This document shows positions 1-9,606 of a DNA stretch of 64,000 bases, piece after piece (the first letter of the stretch is position 1; every line of letters begins with the position of its first letter). Source of the DNA: Streptomyces avermitilis MA-4680 = NBRC 14893. GTDB taxonomy: Bacteria > Actinomycetota > Actinomycetes > Streptomycetales > Streptomycetaceae. Position numbers and translations under genes: made by a program. Where the stretch lies: positions 2,046,001 through 2,110,000 of the forward strand of contig NC_003155.5 of the NCBI RefSeq assembly GCF_000009765.2. Direction: 5' to 3'. Under the pieces are notes generated by a model. The model had not been told where the DNA came from. It worked only from the letters and a program-made list of their open reading frames with translations, and searched no databases.

Positions 1-285
1 CTCGATGTTCTCGCATTCGGGGCAGCCATAGATGACGTACCGGCCGTCCGCGGGCGGAGCCTCCGCCTCCAGCAGCAGGCCCCGGACCTGCGCGGTGAAG
101 ATCGCGGGTGGCACGTCGGAGGCCAGTGGGGAGACGGCGTCGAGGTCGGAGAGCTGGAACAGCAGCGGGCGCCCGTCGACGATGAAGTCCACGAAGTCCC
201 GGTGCACTTGGTAATCGCCGTTGGTGAGGACTCCACCGGCACGCATCGCCGGTGCCAGGCCGAAGGTCGCGTACTCGGCAGACAT
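1..285 (-). CDS. Partial CDS, protein of unknown function
   Basis: The first 95 codons of a leftward gene, which continues beyond the window edge. I do not recognise the family. The N-terminus begins MSAEYATFGLAP and the visible part ends in a Cys-x-x-Cys pair (CPEC), which could be a metal site. No Shine-Dalgarno sequence is obvious before the ATG. An AATACT hexamer lies six bases upstream of it, so the transcript may be leaderless (inference). The next gene diverges from it after a 66-base gap. Confidence 0.6.
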   Translation of the reverse strand, partial: MSAEYATFGLAPAMRAGGVLTNGDYQVHRDFVDFIVDGRPLLFQLSDLDAVSPLASDVPPAIFTAQVRGLLLEAEAPPADGRYVIYGCPECENIE

Positions 286-351
286 GGGGTGAGTATTCCC
301 AGAGGAGGAGCGATGTGAGCACGGCATGACATATTCCGCTAACGTCCGGGC

Positions 352-1305
352 GTGGAGACTGGTCGAAGCGGTGAGGTCATCGTGGTCGGCGGCGGCGTCA
401 TAGGGCTGACGACGGCGATCGTCCTGGCGGAGAGCGGCCGGCGCGTACGCGTGTGGACGCGGGAGCCGGTCGAGCGGACCACCTCGGCGGTGGCGGGCGC
501 GCTGTGGTGGCCGTATCGGATCGAGCCGGCGGCGTCGGCCCGCGCGTGGGCCCTCACCTCGTTCGATGTGTACGAGGAACTGGCGACACGCCCCGGGCGA
601 ACCGGTGTACGCATGGTCGAAGGCGTGCAGGGCGGGGCGACGCTGGAGGAGACCGAGGCGTGGGCATTGGGCCGGGCCCTCGGGCTGCGGGCGGCGACGG
701 CCGAGGAGTGTCCCGGGGGCGGGCTGTGGGCACGGCTGCCGCTGATCGACATGCCGGCGCATCTGCGGTGGCTGCGCGAGCGGTTCACCGCGGCGGGCGG
801 GACGGTCGAGACCCGTACGGTGACCGACCTCGCGGAGGCCAAGGCGCCGGTCGTGGTCAACTGCACGGGCCTGGGCGCCCGTGACCTCGTACCGGACACG
901 TCGGTGCGTCCCGTGCGGGGGCAGCTCGTCGTCGTGGAGAACCCCGGCATCCGCACCTGGCTCGTCTCCACCGGGGCCGACGGGGAGATGGCGTACTTCT
1001 TCCCGCAGCCGGGCCGGCTTCTGCTCGGCGGCACGGCGGTCGAGGACGAGTGGTCCCTCGTGCCCGATCCGGCGGTGGCCGAGGCGATCGTGCGGCGCTG
1101 TGCGGCGTGGCGACCCGAGATCGCCGGGGCGCGGGTCCTGGAGCACCGGACGGGGCTGCGGCCGGCGCGCGGCACGGTCCGGCTGGAACGCGAACCGCTC
1201 TCGGACGGACGGGTGTTGGTGCACAACTACGGCCACGGCGGCGCGGGCGTCACCGTGGCCTGGGGGTGCGCCCAGGAGGCGGCAGGGCTGGCCGCCTCCT
1301 GGTGA
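352..1305 (+). CDS. FAD-dependent oxidoreductase, D-amino-acid oxidase family
   Basis: A 317-residue DAO-type flavoprotein that would oxidatively deaminate a D-amino acid or similar amine to the imino acid with H2O2 formation. An N-terminal Rossmann FAD motif (GGGVIG, residues 13-18) is followed by the family's ALWWPYR segment. The C-terminal FAD-binding GHGGAGVT signature is near residue 300. The length fits DAO enzymes. The GTG start is the first possible one, because an in-frame TAA lies at 340-342. There is no clear Shine-Dalgarno, and a TAACGT -10-like hexamer ends six bases before the GTG, so the mRNA may be leaderless. It converges on the carboxypeptidase gene with a four-base gap. The substrate cannot be told from the sequence. 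Confidence 0.85.
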   Translation: METGRSGEVIVVGGGVIGLTTAIVLAESGRRVRVWTREPVERTTSAVAGALWWPYRIEPAASARAWALTSFDVYEELATRPGRTGVRMVEGVQGGATLEETEAWALGRALGLRAATAEECPGGGLWARLPLIDMPAHLRWLRERFTAAGGTVETRTVTDLAEAKAPVVVNCTGLGARDLVPDTSVRPVRGQLVVVENPGIRTWLVSTGADGEMAYFFPQPGRLLLGGTAVEDEWSLVPDPAVAEAIVRRCAAWRPEIAGARVLEHRTGLRPARGTVRLEREPLSDGRVLVHNYGHGGAGVTVAWGCAQEAAGLAASW

Positions 1306-1309
1306 GCGG

Positions 1310-2605
1310 TCAGCAGTCGGCGGCCGCTTCTCCGGCCGTGAGGTGGTACGGCGCACGCTCGTCGAGGAGCAGCGGGACGAGGGCGCGCAGCGACTGGCGC
1401 AGCGGTACGAGGACTGTGCCGTCGGCGCCGTCGGCGCCCTCGTGGCGTACGCGCACGCCGTGCAGGGCGAGCCGGTCCTTGACGGCCGTGTACTGCTCGG
1501 CGGTGAGCCGGTAGCCGCAGGGCGGGTTCTGAATCACCTCGGCGGGTTCGGCGGGGTCGTTGTCGGCGCCGCCCACATAGACCGGCCCGCGGTCGCGGTA
1601 CCCGGCGAGCCGGGCCGCGTCGGTGGCGGCGGCGACCCGTGCGCCGCGCTCGCCGGTAAAGCCGAACAGACCTCCCAGCGCGGCCAGTTGGGATTGGACC
1701 CGACGCCGCTTGTTGAGTGATCCGTCCGTCTGTTCGGCGTCCGTGAGGGGGTCGACGCGGCTCTCGATGAGCAGTCCGGCGGCGTGTTTGACGCCTGACA
1801 TGTTCCGCAGGATCCGCTCCTGTCCGTCCCCGGCGGTCTGTTTGACCGGATCGCCGGTGACGGGATCGGTCCAGATGCCGTAGGTCCCTGTCGTGTACCC
1901 CGCCCGCTGGGCGGCCGGGCGCACATACGCCTGTGACAGGGTCTGTGCCTCGTCGTGCACCGTGGGGTCGGTGTTGAGGTTGCGCGGCCAGAGGTCGAAC
2001 AGGTCCTTGTCGTAGTACGGGGGCGTGGCCCCGTACTCGTGCAGGTCGTAGATCACGTCGGGCCGGCGGTCGCGGAGGACCGCCGCCACGGCACGGGCCT
2101 CGGCGGTCCGCAGTTCCAGGTGGTCGCGGTTGATGTCGACGCCGTCGCTGTTGCCGCGGGTGTCGGCGGCCCGGCCGTCGGGGTTGGCGGTGGGCACGAC
2201 GAGCAGGGTGGTCTGTTTCAGGAAGCGCCGGGTATGCGCGTCCTTCGCGTACGCGAGATCGCGGACGGTGGTCAGGCAGGCCTCGCGACCGGAGGGCTCG
2301 TCCCCGTGCTGGCTGCAGACGAGCAGCACGGTGGCACGGGCGCGGTGTCCGCCTCCGACCCGGACGAGGTCCAGCGGCCGCCCCTGCTCGGTCGTGCCGA
2401 TACGGGCGAGGGACACCCGCTCGCTCGTCCTGTCGAGCGCGGTCAGGAAGTCCTGCTCCTCGGGCTGCGTGGTCCAGCGGGCGCCGTCGGTCTGCTCGAA
2501 TCCCGTACGCGGCGGGGGTTCGGCCGCGTGCGCGGGTGCTGTGAGCAGGGGCGCGGCGAGGGCCGCCGCCGCGAGGGCGACGGCGCTCATGCGTCGGGTC
2601 GTCAC
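1310..2605 (-). CDS. Secreted M14-family zinc carboxypeptidase
   Basis: A 431-residue exported metallocarboxypeptidase. A Sec signal peptide covers about residues 1-28 and ends in AHA. Zinc ligands of the M14 fold are visible as the HGDE motif (His100, Glu103) and His189 in YDLHEY, and Glu281 in LLIES is the likely catalytic glutamate. The GTG start overlaps the stop of the upstream S15 peptidase gene (GTGA), which implies translational coupling. An ATG five codons in (2590) is an alternative start. Together the two genes look like an extracellular peptide-degradation unit, removing residues from the C-terminus and X-Pro dipeptides from the N-terminus of substrates. Confidence 0.88.
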   Translation of the reverse strand: MTTRRMSAVALAAAALAAPLLTAPAHAAEPPPRTGFEQTDGARWTTQPEEQDFLTALDRTSERVSLARIGTTEQGRPLDLVRVGGGHRARATVLLVCSQHGDEPSGREACLTTVRDLAYAKDAHTRRFLKQTTLLVVPTANPDGRAADTRGNSDGVDINRDHLELRTAEARAVAAVLRDRRPDVIYDLHEYGATPPYYDKDLFDLWPRNLNTDPTVHDEAQTLSQAYVRPAAQRAGYTTGTYGIWTDPVTGDPVKQTAGDGQERILRNMSGVKHAAGLLIESRVDPLTDAEQTDGSLNKRRRVQSQLAALGGLFGFTGERGARVAAATDAARLAGYRDRGPVYVGGADNDPAEPAEVIQNPPCGYRLTAEQYTAVKDRLALHGVRVRHEGADGADGTVLVPLRQSLRALVPLLLDERAPYHLTAGEAAADC

Positions 2606-4563
2606 AGGCCGCCTCCGGGGACGCGGTGCGCGGTGTGCGGCTCACGTACGCCGTCGAGGACGGTGGCGTCCGCGGCGGTGCCGGACTGGGCGGTCGCCCG
2701 GGTGAAGGCGGCGGCGCCTCCGACGAGCGGGACCCGGGCCGAGGTGCGGGCCAGGTCGAGCGTCAGGGTGGGCGTGCTCGACGGAGGGTCGATGAGGTCC
2801 TTGTCGGTGCCGGCGACGATCAGTGCGAGCCGGTGGCCCTTCGGGACGACGTGGTCGGTGGCGGCGAGGTCGAGGGTGATCGTGTACGCCTTGCCCGGGG
2901 TGAGCGGGACGCCCTTGCGGGCGGAGGCGTGGTTGCCGAGGTCGGCCCAGCCGCGGCTGAGGACGGTGTAGTCGACGGCGGCGGTCGTGGCCCGCGTGTT
3001 CTTGAAGCAGGCGCTGTCTCCGGCCGTGCTCGCACCCCAGCAGGTGCGGTCGGTGAGCGTGGTGATGCCCTCGCCGCCGTCGGCGTAGTCGCGGATCGTG
3101 TCCGGGCCGAGGTCGACGAGTACCGCGGACAGGTGGGCCGTGGAGGTGGTCGGTGTGGCGGTGACGGTCACCTTGGAGGAGCCGGACAGACGCACGTCCC
3201 CGGCCAGGGGCGCGGTGACGAATCCGGCCTTGCTCGCGGTGGACTCGTCGATGTGGGCGGCCCAGTCCGTCTCGCTCAGCCGCGGGTCGTCGGTGAAGGT
3301 CTCGGTGCCGGATCCGGTACGCAGCCCGAGGGTGCCGACACCGGCCTGGGTGCCCGTGCCGGGTCGCAGCGTCACGGCGTCCGTGCCGCGCGGCGGCCAG
3401 AGCGTGGACGTGACCCACTGGTCGGGGTGGCGCTCGATGTCGGCCGTCGGCTCGCGGTCGACGCCGTTGTCGTAGCCGAGGAGTTCATGGTCGAACCAGC
3501 GGTGCAGCGTGTCCACCCAGGCGGTGCGGCGGAAGTCGAACGGGTCGACGTGGCCGGTCTGGGACAGCCAGATCTTGCGCTCGACGCCGTTCTTCGCGAG
3601 GGCGCTCCACCACTGGCCGAAGTTCTTGGCGCGGACGTTGAGGTCCTGCATGCCGTGGACCAGGAAGACGCTCGCCCGGACCTTGCTCGCGTCCTTGACA
3701 TAGTCGCGCTCGGTCCACAGCGAGGTCCAGTCACCGGTGCGCGGCGCCTCGTCGACGAGCTTGCGCTGCACGGCGGCGCACTTGGTGCGGGCGTCGGGGC
3801 TGTCCACGTAGTCGGACAGCCAGTCCGGGCCCGAGTCGTAGAGCGGGGCGCCCTTGGCGAAGTAGTAGTCGTACCAGGAGGAGATGGCGCTGATGGGCAC
3901 GATGGTCTTCAGGCCCTTGACCCCGGTGGCCGCGACGCCGTTGGCGACGGTGCCGTCCCAGCTCTTGCCGATCATGCCGGTCCTGCCGTTGGTCCAGGTC
4001 GCCTTGGCCCGGGCGGTGCCGGTGCGGCTGGTGTAGCCGTGCGCCCGGCCGTTCAGCCAGTCGATCACCGCCTTCGCCGACTGGATGTCGGAGCGGCCGC
4101 CCACGTCCACGCAGCCGTCGGAGCGGTTGGTGCCGGCGAGGTCGACACCGACGAAGGCGTAGCCGCGGGGCACGAAGTAGTTGTCGTAGAAGAGCGGCAT
4201 CCGGACGACGTCGCCGTTCGCGTCGTACGTCTTCTTCTGGCTCTCGTTGCCGCGTCCGCAGCAGGAGTAGTACGGGCTCGCGTCCATGATCACGGGAATC
4301 TTGCGGCCCTGCCGGGCGAGTTCGCGGGGACGGACGACGTCGACGGCCACGCGGTCGGTCTTCCCGTCGCCGTCGCCGTCGAGGCGGGTGTCCACCCATA
4401 CGGACTCCCGGATGGCGTTCTCGTACGAGTAGACCGGGGCGCTCTCCCGTGGCGCGCCGTGTGCGGCGGCGGGAGTCAGGAAGGCGGCCAGCAGGGCGGC
4501 GATGACCGCGGTGACCGGCGATCTCCAGGTCGTGAGGCGCATACGGCGCGCACGTTTCGGCAT
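2602..4563 (-). CDS. Secreted Xaa-Pro dipeptidyl-peptidase (S15 family)
   Basis: A 653-residue serine peptidase/esterase of the X-Pro dipeptidyl-peptidase (CocE/NonD) family. A basic N-terminus and a hydrophobic stretch ending near AAAHGAP form the signal peptide. The alpha/beta-hydrolase domain carries the nucleophile in GKSWDG (Ser201). The acid is probably the Asp of HGMQDLNV and the base the His of QTGHVDPFD. The C-terminal third is the jelly-roll PepX_C domain. I chose the ATG of MPKRARR over one 23 codons further upstream because it gives a normal signal peptide. It overlaps and probably couples to the M14 gene, and it diverges from the M1 peptidase gene. Confidence 0.88.
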   Translation of the reverse strand: MPKRARRMRLTTWRSPVTAVIAALLAAFLTPAAAHGAPRESAPVYSYENAIRESVWVDTRLDGDGDGKTDRVAVDVVRPRELARQGRKIPVIMDASPYYSCCGRGNESQKKTYDANGDVVRMPLFYDNYFVPRGYAFVGVDLAGTNRSDGCVDVGGRSDIQSAKAVIDWLNGRAHGYTSRTGTARAKATWTNGRTGMIGKSWDGTVANGVAATGVKGLKTIVPISAISSWYDYYFAKGAPLYDSGPDWLSDYVDSPDARTKCAAVQRKLVDEAPRTGDWTSLWTERDYVKDASKVRASVFLVHGMQDLNVRAKNFGQWWSALAKNGVERKIWLSQTGHVDPFDFRRTAWVDTLHRWFDHELLGYDNGVDREPTADIERHPDQWVTSTLWPPRGTDAVTLRPGTGTQAGVGTLGLRTGSGTETFTDDPRLSETDWAAHIDESTASKAGFVTAPLAGDVRLSGSSKVTVTATPTTSTAHLSAVLVDLGPDTIRDYADGGEGITTLTDRTCWGASTAGDSACFKNTRATTAAVDYTVLSRGWADLGNHASARKGVPLTPGKAYTITLDLAATDHVVPKGHRLALIVAGTDKDLIDPPSSTPTLTLDLARTSARVPLVGGAAAFTRATAQSGTAADATVLDGVREPHTAHRVPGGGL

Positions 4564-4744
4564 GGGCGGAAGGTACCCCGGCCAACTCCCTTGCAAAAGA
4601 GGGTCTGTGAGACACCTGTGGGGCGGAATCACTCATGACGTCCGAATGGCGATCGTGTGACAGGAGCGGCTGTGGACATGCCCGCGGCCACAGGGACTGA
4701 ATAGGGTCCGAACAGACTTCGTGCCCCTATGACTTGGAGCTCCT

Positions 4745-6238
4745 GTGCACCGCAGACTCATCGCCCCGGGCGCGCTCGCGGCCTCCCTCCTGCTGGCGAT
4801 CCCGGCATCGGCCGCGAGCTACTCCCCCGGAGCGCCGGGCATCGGCGACCCCTACTACCCGGCCTACGGCAACGGCGGATACGACGTCTCGCACTACGAT
4901 CTGCGGCTGAAGTACCAGCCGCGGACGGACGAGTTGGAGGGCACGGCCACCCTCCTGGCCACGACGAAACAGGACCTTTCACGGTTCGATCTGGACTTCC
5001 TGCTCGATGTGAGCGAGGTGCGGGTCAACGGCGCCAAGGCCTCGTTCACGACGTCGGGTCAGCACGAGCTGGAGATCACCCCGGCGACGCCGCTGCCCAA
5101 GGGCACGCCGGTCACGGTCGTCGTCCGCTACAGCGGGGTGCCGTCGACGAAGAGCGCGTACGGGTTCAGCACCTGGCACCGCACTCCGGACGGCGCGGTC
5201 GCGGCGGACGAGCCCGAGGCTGCCTGGTGGTGGTATCCGAGCAACGACCACCCGAGCGACAAGGCCACGTACGACGTGTCGGTGGCCGTGCCGGACGGCA
5301 CCCAGGCGATCTCCAACGGCCTACTGCAGTCCACCAGTTCGAAACTCGGCTGGACGCGCTACAACTGGCGGTCCACCAAGCCGCAGGCCACGTACCTCAC
5401 CACGCTCGCCGTCGGCAGGTTCGACATCACGACCGGGAAGACGTCCGACGGGATCCCGGTCATCAACGCCTACAGCAAGGACCTCGGCGACAACGACGGT
5501 GCCGCGCGGGCGAGCGTGGAGCGGACCGGGGAGCTCGTCGACTGGCTGAGCGGGTACTTCGGCCCCTACCCGTTCAACTCGGTCGGCGGATACGTGCCCA
5601 ACACGACCACCGGGTACGCCCTGGAGACGCAGACCCGCGTGTACTACAGCCCGAAGCAGTTCGCGAACGGCTCGAACACCTCCGTCGTCGTCCACGAACT
5701 GGCCCACCAGTGGTACGGCGACGACGTCTCCCTCGCCGGGTGGAAGGACATCTGGATCAACGAGGGCTTCGCGCGGTACGCGCAGTGGCTGTGGTCGGAG
5801 CACGAGGGTGAGGGCACGACGCAGGAACTGGCGGACTACGTGTACGCCTCGCACCCGGCCGACGACGCGTTCTGGACGGTCAAGCCCGGGGATCCGGGTC
5901 CGGACGACCAGTTCGACACCGCCGTGTACGACCGGGGGGCGCTGGCCGTCCAGGCACTGCGCAACGAGATCGGTGACGACGCGTTCTTCGCCGTCCTGAA
6001 GGGCTGGCCGAAGGACCACGCGTACGGGAACGCGGCGGTCGGCGACTTCCAGAAGTACGCGGAGAAGGTGTCGGGCAAGTCGCTGGCCGCCCTCTTCGAC
6101 ACCTGGCTGTTCCAGCCGTCGAAGCCGGCCGCGTCCGCGGCGAAGGGCGCGTCGCTCGCGTCCCGTACCGCGGCGGCCACCGTCCAGCCGAGGTCCTGGA
6201 AGAAGATCGCCGCGACGAACTCGGCGCACCAGGGCTGA
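4745..6238 (+). CDS. Secreted M1-family metallopeptidase
   Basis: A 497-residue aminopeptidase-type zinc metallopeptidase with a short Sec signal (residues 1-24). It has an M1 N-terminal beta domain, then the HELAHQW zinc motif (His317, Glu318, His321) and the third ligand Glu340 in NEGFARY, spaced as in the M1 family. It is shorter than classical PepN (about 850 residues) because the C-terminal helical domain is absent, as is common for secreted actinobacterial members. The GTG start has a GGAG five bases upstream. With the divergent S15/M14 pair it makes a local group of three exported peptidases. A GGCTGATCAGCC palindrome spans the stop codon. Confidence 0.88.
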   Translation: MHRRLIAPGALAASLLLAIPASAASYSPGAPGIGDPYYPAYGNGGYDVSHYDLRLKYQPRTDELEGTATLLATTKQDLSRFDLDFLLDVSEVRVNGAKASFTTSGQHELEITPATPLPKGTPVTVVVRYSGVPSTKSAYGFSTWHRTPDGAVAADEPEAAWWWYPSNDHPSDKATYDVSVAVPDGTQAISNGLLQSTSSKLGWTRYNWRSTKPQATYLTTLAVGRFDITTGKTSDGIPVINAYSKDLGDNDGAARASVERTGELVDWLSGYFGPYPFNSVGGYVPNTTTGYALETQTRVYYSPKQFANGSNTSVVVHELAHQWYGDDVSLAGWKDIWINEGFARYAQWLWSEHEGEGTTQELADYVYASHPADDAFWTVKPGDPGPDDQFDTAVYDRGALAVQALRNEIGDDAFFAVLKGWPKDHAYGNAAVGDFQKYAEKVSGKSLAALFDTWLFQPSKPAASAAKGASLASRTAAATVQPRSWKKIAATNSAHQG

Positions 6239-6341
6239 TCAGCCGGGTTCCCCCGGGCGGCCGGCGGCTCGCCCACGATCCGGGTCGCCGGGGCCGAGGC
6301 CGGCTCCGGCGAGCCGGAGACGCCGAGCCGAGCCCGAGCCG

Positions 6342-6401
6342 GGCTTCGGCTTCGGCTTCGGCTTCGGCTTCGGCTTCGGCTTCGGCTTCGGCTTCGGCTT
6401 C
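6342..6401. repeat. (GGCTTC)10 hexanucleotide tandem repeat
   Basis: Ten perfect copies of GGCTTC lie in the gap between the convergent M1 peptidase and macro-domain genes. The period is a multiple of three, so all strands give open frames here (Pro-Lys or Ser-Arg repeats on the minus strand), but none has gene-like flanks. It is probably a slippage-prone microsatellite. The rest of the 6239-6474 gap shows nothing else I recognise. Confidence 0.95.
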
Positions 6402-6474
6402 GGCCCATGGTCAGGTCGGCCTCGGCTCGGCCTTGATGCGCGAGCGGTCCCCGCACGGAGGGCGCGTCCCTCGC

Positions 6475-6954
6475 TCAGTCGCCGTGGTCGTAGACCGTCA
6501 CCGGTATGCCCCGCCGCACGAGCCGCTCCGTGATGAGCGGCTCCACGCGTGACCAGGTGCCGCCGGCCAGTCCACAGCCGATGCGCGGCAGGTGGACGGA
6601 CGCGTCGAGTGCGACGGCCCTGTCGGCGAGCAGACCGAGCGCCGCGTCGATCGCCTCGTACCGTACGGGCACCTCGTTGTCGCTGGTGCGTATCCCCCGC
6701 TGGCCGATCATGTTGGCCACCCACAGAGACCGCTCGACCTGGACGAACTGGGCGGCGCCCAGCCCGAAGTCGTTCGCCGCGCGGTCCCGGTACCAGGCTC
6801 GGTACGCCTTCTCGGGCTCCGGCCAGCGGTGGGACACGGCCAGCACGAAGCCGCTTCCCCAGCCCCCGATGTCGTTGCACACATGGGCGATCATCTTCAC
6901 GCCCTCGCCCGACGGAACGGTGGCGTCACCCCGGACATACCTGATCTCCGACAT
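6475..6954 (-). CDS. Macro-domain protein, TARG1/Poa1-like ADP-ribosyl hydrolase
   Basis: A 159-residue single-domain protein. The start (YVRGDATVP), the HVCNDIGGWGSGF loop and the C-terminal PRIGCGLAGGTW segment match the ALC1/TARG1-type macro-domain subgroup. That subgroup binds ADP-ribose and removes it from acidic residues or from ADP-ribose-1''-phosphate. It acts in the cytoplasm. No ADP-ribosyltransferase partner or toxin is adjacent, so the role here is open. It could be general ADP-ribose metabolism or reversal of DNA/protein ADP-ribosylation. It converges on the M1 peptidase across the hexamer repeat. Confidence 0.82.
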   Translation of the reverse strand: MSEIRYVRGDATVPSGEGVKMIAHVCNDIGGWGSGFVLAVSHRWPEPEKAYRAWYRDRAANDFGLGAAQFVQVERSLWVANMIGQRGIRTSDNEVPVRYEAIDAALGLLADRAVALDASVHLPRIGCGLAGGTWSRVEPLITERLVRRGIPVTVYDHGD

Positions 6955-6997
6955 GACGCCACCGTAGGCACTGCCACTGACAGTGGCCGCCGACCTG

Positions 6998-8461
6998 CTA
7001 CTTCAGCTGCGCGAGCTCCCGGTCCTCGGCCTGCGAGACCCGGCGGCGGACCGCGAACCAGCCGCCCACCAGCAGGACGGCGACGAGCGGGATGAGGAGG
7101 AGGGTCTTACGGCCGACCTCGGGGTCGTTCCACATCAGGCCGAGCACGGCCAGCAGGAAGGCGATCGTGACGATCTCCGTGACGGGGCTGCCGAACAGCC
7201 GGAAGGACGGCCGGGTCACCAGGCCCGCCCGGGCGCGGCGGACGAACACCAGGTGGCAGATCATGATGATCACCCAGGTGCTGATGATGCCGAGGGATGC
7301 CACGTTCAGGACGATCTCGAAGGCCTGGGTCGGCATCAGGTAGTTGAGGCCGACGCCGAGGACGCAGACCGCGCAGGTGAGCAGGATGCCGCCGTACGGG
7401 ACCTGGCTGCGGTTCATCCGCGCCGTGAACTTGGGCGCCGAGCCCGCCATGGCCATGGAGCGCAGGATGCGGCCGGTCGAGTAGAGACCGGAGTTCAGCG
7501 ACGACATGGCGGCCGTGAGGACCACCAGGTTCATCACGTCACCGGCCGCCGGGATGCCGATCTTCGACAGCACCGTGACGAAGGGGCTCTGGTCCGCCGA
7601 GTACACCGATCCGGGCAGCAGCAGTGCGAGCAGGACGACCGAGCCGACATAGAAGAGGCCGACGCGCCACATGATCGAGTTCACCGCGCGCGGGACGACC
7701 TTCTCCGGCTCGGCGGTCTCGCCCGCCGCGACACCGACCAGCTCCAGGGCCGCGTACGCGAAGATCACGCCCTGCATCACCAGGACGACCGGCATCATCC
7801 CGTGCGGGAAGATCCCGCCGTGGTCCGTGACGGCGCTCAGGCCCGGGGTGTGGCCGCCGACCTCGTGGTGCGTGGCCAGCAGGAAGATGCCGATCAGCAT
7901 GAATCCGACCAGCGTGGCGACCTTGATGATCGCGAACCAGAACTCCATCTCGCCGAAGATCTTCACCGAGATCAGGTTCACGGCCAGGACGACCGCGAGC
8001 GCGATCAGCGCGAGCACCCACTGCGGGATGTCGGTGAAGAGGCTCCAGTAGTGGGTGTAGAGGGCGATCGCGGTGATGTCCGCGATTCCGGTCGTCGACC
8101 AGTTCAGGAAGTACATCCACCCGGCAACGTACGCGCCCTTCTCGCCGAGGAACTCGCGCGCGTACGACACGAAGGATCCGGACGAGGGCCGGTAGAGGAC
8201 CAGTTCGCCGAGGGCCCGGACCACGAAGAAGGCGAAGACGCCGCAGACGAGGTAGGCGATGGCGAGGGCTGGTCCCGCGTTGTGGAGGCGGCCGCCGGCA
8301 CCGAGGAAGAGACCGGTGCCGATCGCTCCGCCGATCGCGATCATGTTGACGTGGCGGGCCTTGAGGTCCTTGCTGTAACCGGCGTCGCCTGCGTCCGCGG
8401 GCGACTGGGTCACATCGGTGCGCGATGCAACCCTGGCCGTGTCTACGGCGTCCTTGCTCAC
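6998..8461 (-). CDS. Amino-acid permease, APC superfamily (AnsP/GabP-like)
   Basis: A 487-residue, roughly 12-helix cytoplasmic-membrane transporter. The signature IAIGGAIGTGLFLGAG in helix 1 is diagnostic of the amino acid-polyamine-organocation family, and the overall pattern resembles L-asparagine or GABA permeases. The specificity is a guess. I chose the GTG of VSKDAVDT, which follows a GGATCC-type ribosome site. The open frame extends 31 codons further upstream without membrane or family features. The gene diverges from a MerR regulator, which may control it (inference). Confidence 0.85.
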   Translation of the reverse strand: MSKDAVDTARVASRTDVTQSPADAGDAGYSKDLKARHVNMIAIGGAIGTGLFLGAGGRLHNAGPALAIAYLVCGVFAFFVVRALGELVLYRPSSGSFVSYAREFLGEKGAYVAGWMYFLNWSTTGIADITAIALYTHYWSLFTDIPQWVLALIALAVVLAVNLISVKIFGEMEFWFAIIKVATLVGFMLIGIFLLATHHEVGGHTPGLSAVTDHGGIFPHGMMPVVLVMQGVIFAYAALELVGVAAGETAEPEKVVPRAVNSIMWRVGLFYVGSVVLLALLLPGSVYSADQSPFVTVLSKIGIPAAGDVMNLVVLTAAMSSLNSGLYSTGRILRSMAMAGSAPKFTARMNRSQVPYGGILLTCAVCVLGVGLNYLMPTQAFEIVLNVASLGIISTWVIIMICHLVFVRRARAGLVTRPSFRLFGSPVTEIVTIAFLLAVLGLMWNDPEVGRKTLLLIPLVAVLLVGGWFAVRRRVSQAEDRELAQLK

Positions 8462-8708
8462 GGGTGGATCCACTCTCTGGTGCGCCCGTGGAACGAGTCC
8501 TCGGGTCTCCGGATGTGCCACGGCCCGCTCCGCACGGGACGCGGCACAGACCAAGGCGCCACCTTCCCCCGGCGATCGCCGCGCATGCGATGGCGCATGT
8601 CACATAGCGGCACATCTCACATGTTGATCATGGGGTGGACAATCGCCCGAACGTCATGCCTCACACCCCCCGCCACGGGGCCGGACAGGCCTTTCACCCC
8701 GTGGTGAG

Positions 8709-8721
8709 ACAGCAATACTGT
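8709..8721. promoter_or_regulatory. Dyad ACAGCAATACTGT in the permease/merR gap
   Basis: The 323-base gap 8462-8784 separates the divergent permease and merR genes. It holds a small imperfect dyad (ACAG-N5-CTGT) 63 bases before the merR start, a direct repeat of GCGCATG near 8580-8600, and no reading frame I can support. An autoregulatory MerR site is the natural guess, but the arms are short. Confidence 0.3.
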
Positions 8722-8784
8722 TACACCGCGTCGCCGCCCGTACTGGAGGGCGATCGCCGCGCGATCCGGGAAGGCGAGGCTGTC

Positions 8785-9480
8785 ATGACGACGGACACCG
8801 GCGAGCCGACACTCACGGTCGACGAACTGGCCGCGCGTGCGGGCGTCACGGTCCGCACGGTCCGTTTCTACAGCTCCAAGGGCCTGCTGCCGCCGCCCTC
8901 GATCGGCCCCCGGCGGGTGGGCCACTACAGCCAGGAGCACCTGGCCCGGCTCGCCCTCATCGAGGAGTTGCAGCACCAGGGGATGACGCTCGCCGCGATC
9001 GAGCGCCACCTCCAGCAGCTCCCGCCGGACCTGAGCGCCCACGACCTGGCCCTCCACCGTGCCGTGGTCGCTTCCTGGGCGCCGGACGCGGTGGAGACGG
9101 TGACCCGGGCGGAGCTGGAGCGGCGGGCGGGCCGGCCGCTGGGCGAGGCGGACCTGGAGCGGCTCGCCGCGATGAGCGTGCTCGCCCGGACCGAGGACGC
9201 GTTCCGCGTGGACCCCGGGCTGCTGCCGCTGGGCGTCCAGCTCCTCGACGTGCCGGTCGCCCACGAGGCGATCCTCGCGGCGCGCACCGCACTCATCGAG
9301 CACTCGCGCGCGGCGGCCCACGAGCTGTCGCGGCTGTTCCGGGACGCGGTGGCCGAGCGCGACTCGCAGGCGGTGAAGTCCTTGTCGGCGCACATGCAGC
9401 CGCTGGTCGTGCAGGCCCTGCTCACCACCTTCCAGCGCTCCCTGCGGGAGGAGCTGCGGGAGTGGCTGGCGGAGTCCTGA
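8785..9480 (+). CDS. MerR-family transcriptional regulator
   Basis: A 231-residue regulator. Residues 8-75 form a MerR winged HTH (LTVDELAARAGVTVRTVRFYSSKGLLPPP). The C-terminal domain of about 150 residues is predicted to be helical and lacks conserved metal-binding cysteines, so it probably senses a small molecule or acts as a simple repressor. The start is chosen by the GGGAAGGCGAGG stretch before the ATG. The open frame runs 50 codons further upstream without homology. It is divergent from the amino-acid permease. The target is unknown. Confidence 0.85.
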   Translation: MTTDTGEPTLTVDELAARAGVTVRTVRFYSSKGLLPPPSIGPRRVGHYSQEHLARLALIEELQHQGMTLAAIERHLQQLPPDLSAHDLALHRAVVASWAPDAVETVTRAELERRAGRPLGEADLERLAAMSVLARTEDAFRVDPGLLPLGVQLLDVPVAHEAILAARTALIEHSRAAAHELSRLFRDAVAERDSQAVKSLSAHMQPLVVQALLTTFQRSLREELREWLAES

Positions 9481-9546
9481 GCCCCTCCCGACGGGGTACT
9501 ACGAGCGACGAGACCACGTGGTGCGGTCGCGGACGTGGCCGCACCC

Positions 9547-9606
9547 CTCACCAGCACGTCGAGCCGCTCACCGATACGTCGAGCCCCTCACCAGCACGTC
9601 GAGCCG
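9547..9606. repeat. Three 20-bp tandem repeats at the 3' end of the SDR gene
   Basis: Units at 9547-9566, 9567-9586 and 9587-9606 share CTCACC-N2-N2-ACGTCGAGCC. Units 1 and 3 are identical, and unit 2 has three substitutions. Unit 3 contains the last codons and TGA stop of the leftward SDR gene, so the gene's end appears triplicated downstream, out of frame. It looks like a local tandem duplication. Confidence 0.9.

Noticed and set aside
2626..4638. 670-codon open frame on the plus strand opposite the S15 peptidase
   Set aside because: Val/Gly/Arg/Asp-rich composition and exact antisense position mark it as a high-GC shadow frame.
6239..6880. Minus-strand open frame with Pro-Lys repeats overlapping the macro-domain gene
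   Set aside because: The repeats come from the GGCTTC microsatellite, and the remainder is the wrong frame of the macro-domain gene.
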